The translations under genes and the position numbers were made by a program. Under the pieces are notes generated by a model that saw only the letters and a list, made by a program, of their open reading frames with translations, did not search any database and was not told where the DNA came from. Below are positions 9,612 through 18,185 of a DNA stretch of 64,000 nt, one piece after another (positions within the stretch are counted from its first letter, which is position 1; each line of letters opens with the position of its first letter). The stretch is taken from assembly GCA_902802045.1 (NCBI GenBank), contig CADCKQ010000001.1, positions 1 to 64,000 on the forward strand. The letters run 5' to 3'. The stretch comes from Oscillospiraceae bacterium (lineage in GTDB: Bacteria; Bacillota; Clostridia; Oscillospirales; Oscillospiraceae).

Positions 9612-10299
9612 CAGTATATTTCAGGGGATCTTCGCGACTTCGGGCGAATCTGTAATCTCCGTCGGAGACTTTCTGCTCTGCATCGGCTGCTCGCTGATCA
9701 TCGGGATCATTCTGGCTTTTTCATACATGTACAGGACACGCTACACGAAAAGCTTCGTCATAACGCTGGCGCTTCTGCCTGCAGCTGTCTGTGCGGTCAT
9801 AATGATGGTAAACGGGAATATCGGAGCCGGCGTCGCCGTGGCGGGAGCTTTCAGTCTGGTGCGGTTCCGCTCTGCCCAGGGCACGGCAAAGGAGATCGGC
9901 ATCATATTCATCGCCATGGGCGCAGGCCTCATAGCCGGTATGGGATATCTGGCCTATGCTCTTCTCTTTGCGGTGCTTCTATGCTGCATCTCCGTTATCT
10001 ACACAAGGCTGTCGGCAAATACCGGAAAAAACATGCTTAAGTACAGAACGCTTCACATTACGATCCCGGAGGATCTCGACTATGCCGGAGTGTTCGACGG
10101 GACTCTGGCGGAGTATGCCGATTCCTTCGAACTTACAAACGTGAAGACCTCGAATATGGGAAGCCTTTTCAAGCTCACCTACGACCTGGTCCTCAGGGAA
10201 ACGGACCGTGAAAAGGAAATGATAGACAGACTAAGGTGCTTAAACGGCAATCTGGAGATCAGCCTCTCGGTACAGGAAAACCCGCAGACTGAACTGTGA
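9604..10299 (+). CDS. DUF4956 membrane protein, partner of the VTC protein
   Basis: Four or five hydrophobic segments in the first half (from about residue 15 to 135) precede a soluble C-terminal domain of about 90 residues; 231 aa in all. The segment GAGVAVAGAFSLVRFRSAQGTAKEIG is typical of DUF4956. The start at 9604 has GGGAGGAAAAAAT upstream, better than the earlier frame start. By analogy with yeast VTC it may anchor the polymerase to the membrane or pass the polymer across it; that is inference. Confidence 0.85.
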   Translation: MHDSIFQGIFATSGESVISVGDFLLCIGCSLIIGIILAFSYMYRTRYTKSFVITLALLPAAVCAVIMMVNGNIGAGVAVAGAFSLVRFRSAQGTAKEIGIIFIAMGAGLIAGMGYLAYALLFAVLLCCISVIYTRLSANTGKNMLKYRTLHITIPEDLDYAGVFDGTLAEYADSFELTNVKTSNMGSLFKLTYDLVLRETDREKEMIDRLRCLNGNLEISLSVQENPQTEL

Positions 10300-10304
10300 T
10301 AAAA

Positions 10305-10330
10305 AAAGAAGGGGCGCTGCCCCTTCTTTT
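10305..10330. terminator. Bidirectional terminator
   Basis: An 8-bp perfect stem GAAGGGGC / GCCCCTTC (10308-10315, 10319-10326) with loop GCT is flanked by A7 and T4. It sits between convergent genes, 8 bases from one stop and 3 from the other, so it can end both transcripts. Confidence 0.9.
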
Positions 10331-11456
10331 ACTTTTCGTATTTCTTCAGAAATTCACTTATTTTTCCGAGCCCTGTTTTGAGGACATCCGTCTCACAGGC
10401 ATAGCCTATTCGCATGCTGTGCGGGACCTCGAAGCAGTCGCCCGGAGTGACAAAAGCCCCGGTCTCGAAATACAGTTTCTCGCAGAACTCGTATGAGGGT
10501 ATATCGAGATCATAGAAAACAAGGGCAGTCGTCCCCGCCTTGGGCTTAAAGTAGTGCACATGCTTCTCGCTCTGTACCCAGGCATCCAGGACCGCGAGGT
10601 TTTCCCTCACCATCGCCCTGTTTCTCTTCAGGAGCTTGTCCGCGTTTTTAAGCGCCACTCCAGCCAGGGCCTCGTCGAACATCCCGCAGCTTATGAGATT
10701 GTAATCCCTGTGCAAAAGAAGCGAATCCATGACATATTTATCGTGCGTGGCGATCCAGCCGAGGCGGAGCCCTGCCAGCGAAAAGACCTTCGACATGCTG
10801 CTGACGGAGATGCCTTTTTCGTAGATATCCGCGATCGAGTCGCTCCATTCCTCCTCCTGAGTCAGATGGCGGTAGGTCTCGTCACAGAAGACGTAAGCGC
10901 CGATCTTCGAGGCGATCCCGGCAATCTTTTTGAGATCTTCATTGCTCAGAAGGGAGCCTGTGGGGTTGTTCGGATTGGTTATGCAGATCATCTTCGTTCC
11001 GGGGACAGCCAGCTTTTCAAGCTCATCAAGGTCCGGCAGATAGGAGTTCTCTTCCTTCAGATGAATGAGCATCACCTCTGCCCCGTAGGCCTCCGGTATG
11101 GAGTACATCTGCTGGTAGGACGGCATCATGGCGATGACCCTGTCTCCGGGATTTATCAGGGAATAGAACACGTGATGGTTGGCGCCGGAGGCCCCGTGTG
11201 TCGTCACTATATCCTCGGGCTGTATCGTTTTGTACACCTTGCAGATGCCCTCTTTGAAGGCAGGAGCTCCCTCTATGCTTCCGTAGGTAAGGCGCCTTTT
11301 GCAGAAGTCGTCCAGGAATTTCTGCCTGTCCTCCCCCGCGATCTCAAAGAGCTCGTCGACAGATACGGAGTCCACACAGGTCTCCGCTATATTGTACTGA
11401 GCTCCCTCTTCATATTTGTTCATCCATGCCTCGACGGCAAAGGGTTTTATCTCCAT
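10329..11456 (-). CDS. PLP-dependent aminotransferase, class I/II
   Basis: This 375-residue fold-type I aminotransferase has the PLP lysine in SMSKVFSLAGLRLGW and the ring-binding Asp in FCDETYRH; NPNNPTGS is also present. It starts 15 bases after the ATPase stop and is the last gene of the operon binding protein, permease, ATPase, aminotransferase. The context suggests it degrades or converts the imported amino acid. The exact substrate cannot be read from sequence. Confidence 0.88.
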   Translation of the reverse strand: MEIKPFAVEAWMNKYEEGAQYNIAETCVDSVSVDELFEIAGEDRQKFLDDFCKRRLTYGSIEGAPAFKEGICKVYKTIQPEDIVTTHGASGANHHVFYSLINPGDRVIAMMPSYQQMYSIPEAYGAEVMLIHLKEENSYLPDLDELEKLAVPGTKMICITNPNNPTGSLLSNEDLKKIAGIASKIGAYVFCDETYRHLTQEEEWSDSIADIYEKGISVSSMSKVFSLAGLRLGWIATHDKYVMDSLLLHRDYNLISCGMFDEALAGVALKNADKLLKRNRAMVRENLAVLDAWVQSEKHVHYFKPKAGTTALVFYDLDIPSYEFCEKLYFETGAFVTPGDCFEVPHSMRIGYACETDVLKTGLGKISEFLKKYEK

Positions 11457-11471
11457 TAAATGCTTTTCTCC

Positions 11472-12224
11472 CTATATCAGTACTTTTGAAAGGAAATCCT
11501 TGAGCCTCGGATCCTGCGGGTGCTCATAGAGCTCGGACGGAGTGTTCTCCTCGAGGATCTTTCCGTCCGCCATAAAGACGACCCTGTCCGCAACTTCCTT
11601 GGCAAAGCCCATCTCATGCGTTACGACGACCATCGTCATTCCGGCTTTCGCGAGGTTCTTCATAACGTCGAGGACTTCCCCGACCATCTCCGGATCCAGC
11701 GCGGAGGTGGGTTCGTCGAAGAGCATCACATCAGGCTCCATGGCGAGCGCTCTGACTATGGCTATCCTCTGTTTCTGCCCGCCGGAGAGCATCGCGGGGT
11801 ATTCGTCCTTCTTGTCCGCGAGCCCGACTCTCTCCAGAAGCGCGACAGCCGTCTTCTCTGCCTCTGCCTTTGTCTTCAGCTTCAGGTTGACAGGAGCCAG
11901 CGTGATGTTTTCAAGGACCGTCTTGTGCGGGAAGAGGTTGAAATGCTGAAAGACCATGCCCATCTTCTGACGGTGTCTGTTTATGTCCACGGACTTGTCC
12001 GCGAGGTCCGTCCCCTCAAAGATGATCTTTCCGGATGTGGGCGTCTCGAGCATGTTGAGGCTTCTCAGAAGGGTCGACTTTCCGCTGCCGGAGGGGCCGA
12101 TTATCGCGACCACTTCGCCTTTTGAAATGTCGAGACTGCAGTCGTTCAGGGCGACTGTTCCCGAATCCGGAAACTCCTTAACGATGTGCCGGACTGAGAT
12201 CAGAACATCAGACTTTTCTGTCAC
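11472..12224 (-). CDS. Polar amino-acid ABC transporter, ATP-binding protein (copy 1)
   Basis: A 250-residue GlnQ/HisP-type ATPase with Walker [10 protein letters not shown], signature LSGGQKQR and Walker [15 protein letters not shown]. It uses a GTG start at 12222-12224, positioned by AAAGGAGG about 10 bases upstream, and overlaps the permease gene by 17 bases. It is closely related to the ATPase at 15.5-16.3 kb, with the same overlap geometry, pointing to a duplicated operon. Confidence 0.93.
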   Translation of the reverse strand: MTEKSDVLISVRHIVKEFPDSGTVALNDCSLDISKGEVVAIIGPSGSGKSTLLRSLNMLETPTSGKIIFEGTDLADKSVDINRHRQKMGMVFQHFNLFPHKTVLENITLAPVNLKLKTKAEAEKTAVALLERVGLADKKDEYPAMLSGGQKQRIAIVRALAMEPDVMLFDEPTSALDPEMVGEVLDVMKNLAKAGMTMVVVTHEMGFAKEVADRVVFMADGKILEENTPSELYEHPQDPRLKDFLSKVLI

Positions 12225-12975
12225 CGCGCCTCATCCTCCTTTCAACCGCTTCTATGGCCTTGCTGGCAGGGAAATTGATCGCAAAATAGATGATCGCGAC
12301 CAGGACATAGGGGGCTATGGTTATATATGTCGTTCCGGCGACCGTTTTCGCGCCCCACATGAGCTCCATCATTCCGAGCGTCATGCATATGGAGGATTCC
12401 TTCACCATGGTCACGACCTCGTTTGCAAGGGCGGGCAGGACATTTTTTATCGCCTGGGGCAGCACCACCAGTTTCATGGCCTGCCAGCCCGAGAGGCCCA
12501 GGGATCTCGCGGCCTCCGTCTGACCGGCGTCGACTGCAAGGATCCCGGCCCTGAAGATCTCGGCGACGTAGGCCGAGCTGTTCAGGGCAAGGGCACAGAT
12601 GCCCGGGATGAAACGGGATATGTCAATAAAGCCGAGTATCGTGTGGGAGGGGATCTTAATTAGCCCGAAAAGGCCGAAATAGATGATGTAGAGCTGTACG
12701 AGAAGCGGGGTCGACCGGAAGACCGCTATATAGCCGCCCGTTATTCCCTTTATCGCTTTGCTTTTGCTCAGTCTTCCGAGTGCCAGCAGCAGCGCCGGTA
12801 TGACTGCAACCAGAACGGAGAGCACCGAGAGCAGGAGCGTATAAACGAGCCCCTGCCAGAAGAAGCTCAGGTATTTCGGCAAAAAGCTGAAATTGAAGAA
12901 GCTTGCAGGCGACATTCCGGAAAACAGCGACTGCCACCATGTTGTTTTTGCGCTCTGCGCCAATATAAGATACAT
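12208..12975 (-). CDS. Polar amino-acid ABC transporter, permease (copy 1)
   Basis: A 255-residue HisM/GlnP-type permease with about five membrane segments. The EAA loop that contacts the ATPase is [25 protein letters not shown]. Only one permease gene is present, so a homodimer is likely. It is followed directly by the ATPase and preceded by the binding protein across a hairpin-containing gap. Confidence 0.93.
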   Translation of the reverse strand: MYLILAQSAKTTWWQSLFSGMSPASFFNFSFLPKYLSFFWQGLVYTLLLSVLSVLVAVIPALLLALGRLSKSKAIKGITGGYIAVFRSTPLLVQLYIIYFGLFGLIKIPSHTILGFIDISRFIPGICALALNSSAYVAEIFRAGILAVDAGQTEAARSLGLSGWQAMKLVVLPQAIKNVLPALANEVVTMVKESSICMTLGMMELMWGAKTVAGTTYITIAPYVLVAIIYFAINFPASKAIEAVERRMRRGDRKV

Positions 12976-13009
12976 ATTAAAGCCCTTTCAGTTTTTCCTT
13001 TACAGATGA

Positions 13010-13045
13010 ACATGCAAAGTCCGTATTTCGACGGGCTTTGCATGT
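13010..13045 (-). other. Intercistronic hairpin between binding protein and permease
   Basis: A 10-bp perfect stem (ACATGCAAAG / CTTTGCATGT) has a further CCGT/ACGG pair inside and no T-run. It lies between the binding-protein stop and the permease start. Such hairpins usually protect the upstream message, giving more binding protein than transporter. The second ABC operon has one at the same place. Confidence 0.6.
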
Positions 13046-13083
13046 CGCTTTGGTCAGAGGGATATCTTCAGGCAAATTGATTA

Positions 13084-13869
13084 TCAGGTTATTGACTGCT
13101 CCTGCAGGACTTCAGCATCCGCGATCGCCTGATCGAGGCTTCCGTCAGCCAGGACTTTGGCTATGGTCTTGTTGATGGAATCGAGGAGTCCTTTCGGATC
13201 ACCCTTCTGGACGGCGACCTCATAAGGAAGCGCCGCTCCGACACCTTCGACCTCGACAGACGCGAGGTCGCTGTTGGAGGCAAGGTAGCTCTCACCGACA
13301 GCATAGTCGAGAACTATGGCATCCACCTTGCCGTAGACAAGCTCATTGACAAGGTCCGTAACGACTGTCTCTCCGACGAGATTTCCGCCGAGCTCGGTCA
13401 CGATGTCGACCTTTGTCGTGCCCGTCTGGGCTCCGATGGATTTTCCGGCAAAGTCCTCAGCAGAGGTAAAGTTTCCGGCATCGGCTGCCTGTACTAGGAT
13501 CATGCATCCGCCTTCCGGATAGATGTACGGATCCGAGAAATCCGCGGCTGCGAGGCGCTCCTCGTTTTCCTCTATCGCAGCCAGGACTACATCGACATCG
13601 CCTTTGTTGACTGCAGCCATAAGGCTGTCAAAGCTCATGTTTACGACTTCGAGTTCTTTGCCCATATCTGCTGCGATCTGCTGGGCAAGCCAGACATCGA
13701 TTCCCGCGTACTCCTGTTCGCCCTTGTCATTTACATATATAAACTCATAGGGGGGATAGTCAGCGGAGGTACCGAAGACCAGCTTCTCAGACTTCGCGGA
13801 AGAGCTTCCGCAGGCGCACAGCGCAAATACCATGCAGAGCGCCAGAGCAAGTGCAAATATCTTTTTCAT
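13084..13869 (-). CDS. Polar amino-acid binding lipoprotein (copy 1)
   Basis: A 261-residue family 3 solute-binding protein. The signal peptide ends in a lipobox (ALCAC), so it is lipid-anchored outside the membrane. The mature part starts LVFGTSADYPPYEF and has the amino-acid binding core AGIDVWLAQQIAADMG. I choose the ATG at 13869: AAAGGA lies 8 bases before it, while the ATG two codons upstream is almost inside that ribosome site. It is first gene of the four-gene operon. Substrate specificity is not determined. Confidence 0.9.
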   Translation of the reverse strand: MKKIFALALALCMVFALCACGSSSAKSEKLVFGTSADYPPYEFIYVNDKGEQEYAGIDVWLAQQIAADMGKELEVVNMSFDSLMAAVNKGDVDVVLAAIEENEERLAAADFSDPYIYPEGGCMILVQAADAGNFTSAEDFAGKSIGAQTGTTKVDIVTELGGNLVGETVVTDLVNELVYGKVDAIVLDYAVGESYLASNSDLASVEVEGVGAALPYEVAVQKGDPKGLLDSINKTIAKVLADGSLDQAIADAEVLQEQSIT

Positions 13870-13906
13870 TTTCATTATCCTTTCGTTATTGTCTTTTGAT
13901 GAACGG

Positions 13907-13935
13907 ATAATAACATCCGGATGCTTGATTGTCAA
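13907..13935 (-). promoter_or_regulatory. Sigma-A promoter of ABC operon 1
   Basis: On the minus strand, TTGACA (13930-13935) is followed after exactly 17 bases by TATTAT (13907-13912) with an extended TG before it. Transcription would start about 30 bases before the chosen ATG. A 27-base stretch covering the -10 region is identical to the promoter of ABC operon 2. Confidence 0.85.
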
Positions 13936-13974
13936 CAATTTCTGAATAAAAATTAATGAAAACAGGGATTTTTG

Positions 13975-13998
13975 TGAATATTTACTGCTAAATATTCA
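13975..13998. promoter_or_regulatory. Palindromic operator candidate upstream of ABC operon 1
   Basis: Perfect 9-6-9 inverted repeat: TGAATATTT (13975-13983), ACTGCT, AAATATTCA (13990-13998). A further TGAATATTT lies at 14027-14035. The palindrome begins 40 bases from the -35 box. A near-identical element sits the same 40 bases from the -35 box of operon 2. TGAAT half sites resemble ARG boxes, but no regulator is proven. Confidence 0.6.
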
Positions 13999-14048
13999 TT
14001 TTAAAAACGAATATTGCGGATATAAATGAATATTTGTATTAAAAGAAG

Positions 14049-14077
14049 ACCTGCAGCCGTACCTGAAAGCTGCAGGT
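14049..14077. terminator. Terminator after the M20 amidohydrolase gene
   Basis: A 9-bp stem ACCTGCAGC / GCTGCAGGT (14049-14057, 14069-14077). On the minus strand it is followed by CTTCTTTT; on the plus strand by TTTT. It insulates the end of ABC operon 2 from the promoter of operon 1. Confidence 0.75.
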
Positions 14078-14113
14078 TTTGTGCAATATGCTTTATATCC
14101 GTGTCTTCTTATC

Positions 14114-15544
14114 TCAGATCGCGATCGGAACAGCGTCCGGTTCTATCGGGCAGGTATATCCGTCTTCAGATCTCTCCGCAAATTCTTTTTTAGCTATTCG
14201 GAGCAGAGTTTCGTCCTCCATAAGCTTTACAGCGGAGAGCGCCAGCGCCTTTGCTGCCAGAAGCATCCCCTTGTGTGCCACGGATGTTTTGCCGCAGCTC
14301 ACATTCTGCCAGGAATGACCCGGAGAGCCCAGGGTAAAGCAGGCTGTGTGGATCTGCGCGGTCGGGGTGAGCCAGCTGACATCTCCGACGTCAGTGGAGC
14401 CCGGAGTAAAAGCCCGGGAGTGGTAAACGGGCATTATAAAATCGCAGATCGTTTTTGAGAGATCCCCGGTATTGTCTTTTACGTATTTTGCCATCTCCGC
14501 GTCGACCGAAGCTGCAAATGAGGGAACAACGTCGATCTCATAAGTGGACTTCAAAGCAGAAGCATATTCCATTTCCTCATCCGTATATTCGGGAACTCCG
14601 AATTCGGTGAGGCTTTCATGCAGAATCTCCTCCAGAGTGTAATTCGGCAGAAGATCGGCAGTTCCGTCTATGAAAGTGCGATCAAAAGATGTCTCCGTCA
14701 TAAGGGCGGCGCCTTCCGCGATCTTATCCACTCTCTTCTGGAGCTTTATCGAATCTTTTACTCTGTTCGCCCTGACCATATACAGGACTGAAGCCGTCGG
14801 CTGGACGACGTTCGGCGAAGCTCCTCCGGCGTCAGTTATCGCATAGTGGATATAGCAATCGGGAGTCATGTGCTCTCTCAGGAACTGGACTCCGACATTC
14901 ATAAGCTCAACGGCGTCGAGCGCGCTTCTGCCCGAATACGCGCTGCAGGCATGGGAGGCAAGCCCCTTGAATTTATACAGGACCTGTATGCACGAATTGT
15001 TCGTTCCCGAGGGGATCTCGTTTATATCCGAGGGGTGCCATGTAATGGCGGCATCGAGCATCTTCCAGAGACCTTCGCGGGCGAGATACGCCTTTCCCGC
15101 TCCGCCCTCTTCTCCGGGGCAGCCGAAATATATGACTGTTCCCGGGGCGCCGCTCTTTTCAAGATATGCCTTTACCGCAAAGGCAGCTCCGAGAGAACCC
15201 GCTCCAAGAAGATTGTGCCCGCAGCCGTGCCCTGCTCCCCCGGGCACAAGCTCGATATGCTCGGTCGCTCCGCCCTTCTGGGAAAGACCGGAGAGCGCAT
15301 CATACTCCCCGAGAATGCCTATTACAGGTTTGCCTTTACCGAACTTTCCGCAGAATGCCGTCTTAATCCCGCCAAGCTCCTCAGTCACTTCAAAGCCGCC
15401 TTTTTTGAGAAGCTCGCAATAGAGTGCAGCCGAACTGAACTCTTTCAGGGACAGTTCCGGGTTTTCCCAGATCTTATCCGAGGTATCCGTAAATACGGAG
15501 GCATTTTCATCTATATACTTTTCGATAAAATCTTTGGCTGACAT
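14114..15544 (-). CDS. M20 family amidohydrolase (AbgB-like)
   Basis: A 476-residue zinc peptidase/amidohydrolase of the M20 family. Metal-ligand motifs are visible: GEYDAL, GGAGHGCGHNLLG, PGEEGGAGK and the dimerisation-domain segment GLASHACSAYSGRSALDAVEL. Length and pattern resemble AbgB, which cleaves p-aminobenzoyl-glutamate, and other N-acyl-amino-acid hydrolases. It starts 2 bases after the ATPase stop and ends ABC operon 2. It probably frees an amino acid from an acylated or dipeptide-like import. Confidence 0.88.
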   Translation of the reverse strand: MSAKDFIEKYIDENASVFTDTSDKIWENPELSLKEFSSAALYCELLKKGGFEVTEELGGIKTAFCGKFGKGKPVIGILGEYDALSGLSQKGGATEHIELVPGGAGHGCGHNLLGAGSLGAAFAVKAYLEKSGAPGTVIYFGCPGEEGGAGKAYLAREGLWKMLDAAITWHPSDINEIPSGTNNSCIQVLYKFKGLASHACSAYSGRSALDAVELMNVGVQFLREHMTPDCYIHYAITDAGGASPNVVQPTASVLYMVRANRVKDSIKLQKRVDKIAEGAALMTETSFDRTFIDGTADLLPNYTLEEILHESLTEFGVPEYTDEEMEYASALKSTYEIDVVPSFAASVDAEMAKYVKDNTGDLSKTICDFIMPVYHSRAFTPGSTDVGDVSWLTPTAQIHTACFTLGSPGHSWQNVSCGKTSVAHKGMLLAAKALALSAVKLMEDETLLRIAKKEFAERSEDGYTCPIEPDAVPIAI

Positions 15545-15546
15545 CT

Positions 15547-16320
15547 TTATATAAGTACCTTAGAGAGGAAATCCTGAAGTCTGGGAGACTGGGGATCATT
15601 GAATATCTGATCCGGAGTGCCCTCCTCGACTATTTTCCCCTCGCTTATGAAAAGAATACGGTTACCGACTTCTTTAGCGAAGCCCATCTCATGAGTGACC
15701 ACGACCATAGTCATTCCGGACTTTGCAAGCTCCTTCATAACAGCAAGGACTTCGCCGACCATCTCAGGGTCGAGAGCTGATGTGGGCTCGTCAAAGAGCA
15801 TTACATCCGGCTCCATGGCAAGCGCCCTGACTATAGCGACACGCTGCTTCTGTCCGCCGGAGAGCTGGGAAGGATAGGCGTCCGCCCTGTCTTTGAGGCC
15901 TACCCTTTCCAGAAGCGCCAGCGCCTTCTCCTCGGCTTCCGCCTGAGATAGGCCTTTGGTCTTCATGGGTGCCAGAGTCATGTTCTGAAGGATGGTCTTG
16001 TGGGGAAAGAGGTTAAAATGCTGGAATACCATTCCTATCTTGCGGCGGTGAAGAGGCAGGTCGAGCTTTTTGCCGTCATCGCTTTTCTTTTTGGTTATAT
16101 CGACGCCCTCAAAGATGATCTGTCCGGATGTGGGTACCTCAAGAAGGTTGAGGGAACGGAGAAATGTTGATTTTCCGCCTCCGGAGGGCCCTATAACGAC
16201 CATTACATCGCCTTTGTTGATATCGACGGTGATGCCGTCCAGAGCCTTGATCTCGCCGTCATTGAAATATTTCTTGAGCTCTCTTACGCTGATAAGGCTT
16301 TCGTTATCTTGCTTCTCCAT
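15547..16320 (-). CDS. Polar amino-acid ABC transporter, ATP-binding protein (copy 2)
   Basis: A 257-residue ATPase with Walker [10 protein letters not shown], signature LSGGQKQR and [11 protein letters not shown]. The start is set at MEKQDNESL (16320). AAAGGAGG lies 7 bases upstream of it and inside the longer frame, which makes the longer start unlikely. It overlaps the permease gene by 17 bases, exactly as in copy 1, and is close in sequence to it over the whole length. Confidence 0.93.
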   Translation of the reverse strand: MEKQDNESLISVRELKKYFNDGEIKALDGITVDINKGDVMVVIGPSGGGKSTFLRSLNLLEVPTSGQIIFEGVDITKKKSDDGKKLDLPLHRRKIGMVFQHFNLFPHKTILQNMTLAPMKTKGLSQAEAEEKALALLERVGLKDRADAYPSQLSGGQKQRVAIVRALAMEPDVMLFDEPTSALDPEMVGEVLAVMKELAKSGMTMVVVTHEMGFAKEVGNRILFISEGKIVEEGTPDQIFNDPQSPRLQDFLSKVLI

Positions 16321-16993
16321 GGCGCATCCTCCTTTCAAAGAATCCGAACACCTTGCTCAGAATGAATGTGACCGTAAAATATATCACACCGACTATCACA
16401 AGAGGCTCTATCGGAAGATAAGTGGTCCCTTTAATAAGCACATACTGGGTCATGAGATCGCCTATAAAGAATGTCGAGGCAAGAGATGTGTCCTTGATGA
16501 TCATGATGAACTCGTTGCCCAGGGCAGGGAGAATGTTTTTTACTGCCTGGGGCAGGACCACACTGAAAAAGTTCTGTGTTTTGGTCAGGCCCAGGCTCAA
16601 GGCAGCTTCAGTCTGTCCGTAATCGACGGCCTGTATTCCCGAGCGTATCACCTCAGAGACATAAGCCGCGCTGTTGCATACCAGGGCTATCGCAATACAG
16701 GCAAACTTCTGTTTGTTCAGGGCCGGGATCAGCATCGGCAGAGCAAAATAAAACATATAGAGCTGGAGGAGCATGGGCGTGCCGCGGATTATCTCCACAT
16801 ATGCTACCGAAAGCCACCTCAGCGGAGCTATTTTTGACATCTTCTGCAGAGCCAGGACCGCTCCGAATATGGCACCGAAGGCGACCGTGATCGCAGAAAG
16901 GGCAAAAGTATATGAAAGCCCGTCAATTAAGAACTTATCCCAATACTTTACCGCTATCTGTATTATGTTACGGCCTATTACCTGAAAATTCAT
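16304..16993 (-). CDS. Polar amino-acid ABC transporter, permease (copy 2)
   Basis: A 229-residue HisM/GlnP-type permease with about five membrane segments and the EAA loop [26 protein letters not shown]. It lies between the binding protein and the ATPase. It is shorter and more diverged from copy 1 than the ATPases are from each other, as expected if substrates differ. Confidence 0.92.
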   Translation of the reverse strand: MNFQVIGRNIIQIAVKYWDKFLIDGLSYTFALSAITVAFGAIFGAVLALQKMSKIAPLRWLSVAYVEIIRGTPMLLQLYMFYFALPMLIPALNKQKFACIAIALVCNSAAYVSEVIRSGIQAVDYGQTEAALSLGLTKTQNFFSVVLPQAVKNILPALGNEFIMIIKDTSLASTFFIGDLMTQYVLIKGTTYLPIEPLVIVGVIYFTVTFILSKVFGFFERRMRHGEAR

Positions 16994-17015
16994 AAAACAC
17001 CTTCCTGCAAATTAT

Positions 17016-17048
17016 ATTCCGGGAAGCCGAGTTTACGGCTCCCGGAAT
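17016..17048 (-). other. Intercistronic hairpin between binding protein and permease (operon 2)
   Basis: A 13-bp stem with one bulged A (ATTCCGGG + AGCCG pairing with CGGCT + CCCGGAAT), loop of 6. No T-run follows on the minus strand. Same place as the hairpin in operon 1 but a different sequence, so position rather than sequence is conserved. Confidence 0.6.
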
Positions 17049-17079
17049 AGTGTTCCTAAAGCTTGTTGCGCTGTGCCGG

Positions 17080-17928
17080 TCAGCCTTCGACGGATACTTC
17101 GATGGCTGCTTCAGACTCGGAAAGAGCTACGGCATCGTCATACCAGCCGCTGTAGTAGCCTGCGTCATATGCTTCGGCAAGGCACTCGTTGACAAAATCG
17201 AGGAGCGTCTGGTTTCCTTTGCCTATCATGATCACATTGGCCTCATACTCTGCCGCGACATCGAACTGCCACGAGCAGATCACGAGATCGGGATTGTTGA
17301 CAAGTATCGCATTGGCATTACCCTGAGCGACTGCCAAAGCTTCAATGTTTCCTGCCTGGAGCTCAAGAACTCCAACATTGATATCTCCTATCGTTACGGC
17401 ATTCGCATCAGGAAGCTGCTCGGTAACGAGCATCATCTGCAGAGAAGCGTTCTGCGCTCCTACATCAACTCCGTTGAAATCCTCGGCAGATGTGTATTTG
17501 TCCGCATCGGCTGCACGAAGCAGTATGACCTGCTCGGTCTCATTCTCGCCCGCGTAATAGTAATCCGAGAGATCGTAGTTTTTGGCCCTCTCTTCGGTCC
17601 ACGAATAGCCCGAGATCGACATGTCGACATTGCCGGTATAGACCGCCGTCTGGCAGGCGTCAAAGCTCATCGCGTCTATCTGAAGCTCAACTCCCATCTT
17701 GTCGGCAATGAACTGGGCAAGAGTAATATCAAATCCGACATACTGATCCTGTCCGGACTTTGTGGAGTCGACAAACTCCATCGGGGCAAAATCCGGAGAA
17801 GTGGCGACGGTCAGGACCCCGGCCTTCTGTATTTCTTTGAGCGTTGAAAAATTCTTTCCGCCCGAACCGCAGGCGCAGAGAGCAAATATCATGCAGAGCG
17901 CAAGAGCAAGTGCAAGTATCTTTTTCAT
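17080..17928 (-). CDS. Polar amino-acid binding lipoprotein (copy 2)
   Basis: A 282-residue family 3 solute-binding protein with lipobox ALCAC and mature start after CGSGGK. Binding-core features are VLTVATSPDFAPMEF and VGFDITLAQFIADKMG. The start at 17928 (MKKILALAL) has AAAGGA 8 bases upstream. The ATG three codons earlier overlaps that site. The leader closely matches copy 1, but the ligand domain is strongly diverged, suggesting a different amino acid. Confidence 0.9.
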   Translation of the reverse strand: MKKILALALALCMIFALCACGSGGKNFSTLKEIQKAGVLTVATSPDFAPMEFVDSTKSGQDQYVGFDITLAQFIADKMGVELQIDAMSFDACQTAVYTGNVDMSISGYSWTEERAKNYDLSDYYYAGENETEQVILLRAADADKYTSAEDFNGVDVGAQNASLQMMLVTEQLPDANAVTIGDINVGVLELQAGNIEALAVAQGNANAILVNNPDLVICSWQFDVAAEYEANVIMIGKGNQTLLDFVNECLAEAYDAGYYSGWYDDAVALSESEAAIEVSVEG

Positions 17929-18001
17929 TTTGATCATCCTTTCGTTATTGTCCGTATTTCAAAGTTTGTCCAAAAACCTCTGTTTCGGTTTTGATGAACG
18001 G

Positions 18002-18030
18002 ATAATAACATCCGGCTTTTCAAATGTCAA
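18002..18030 (-). promoter_or_regulatory. Sigma-A promoter of ABC operon 2
   Basis: TTGACA (18025-18030) and TATTAT (18002-18007) are spaced 17 bases on the minus strand, with an extended TG. The sequence CGGATAATAACATCCG around the -10 is identical to operon 1 and is itself an imperfect-loop palindrome (CGGAT/ATCCG). The 5' leader is longer than in operon 1. Confidence 0.85.
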
Positions 18031-18069
18031 GGAATTTTTGAATAAAAACTTATTATTTCTGCTAATTTG

Positions 18070-18093
18070 TGAATGTTTACCATATAATATTCA
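18070..18093. promoter_or_regulatory. Palindromic operator candidate upstream of ABC operon 2
   Basis: A 9-6-9 arrangement TGAATGTTT, ACCATA, TAATATTCA begins 40 bases from the -35 box, matching operon 1 in architecture and distance. More TGAAT half sites follow at about 18101-18126. Confidence 0.55.
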
Positions 18094-18142
18094 TTATTGC
18101 CTGAATATAATGAATAATTATGAATATCCGCGGTTAAAATCA

Positions 18143-18169
18143 CCCGCGGCCCCTCAAAAAGGCCGCGGG
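18143..18169. terminator. Terminator between DUF2974 gene and ABC operon 2
   Basis: A perfect 9-bp stem CCCGCGGCC / GGCCGCGGG (18143-18151, 18161-18169) lies about 15 bases past the stop of the minus-strand DUF2974 gene, followed by TGATTTTA on that strand. The 40 bases on its right side resemble those beside the 14049 terminator, part of the duplicated block. Confidence 0.7.
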
Positions 18170-18185
18170 TTTTGTGCAATTTGCA

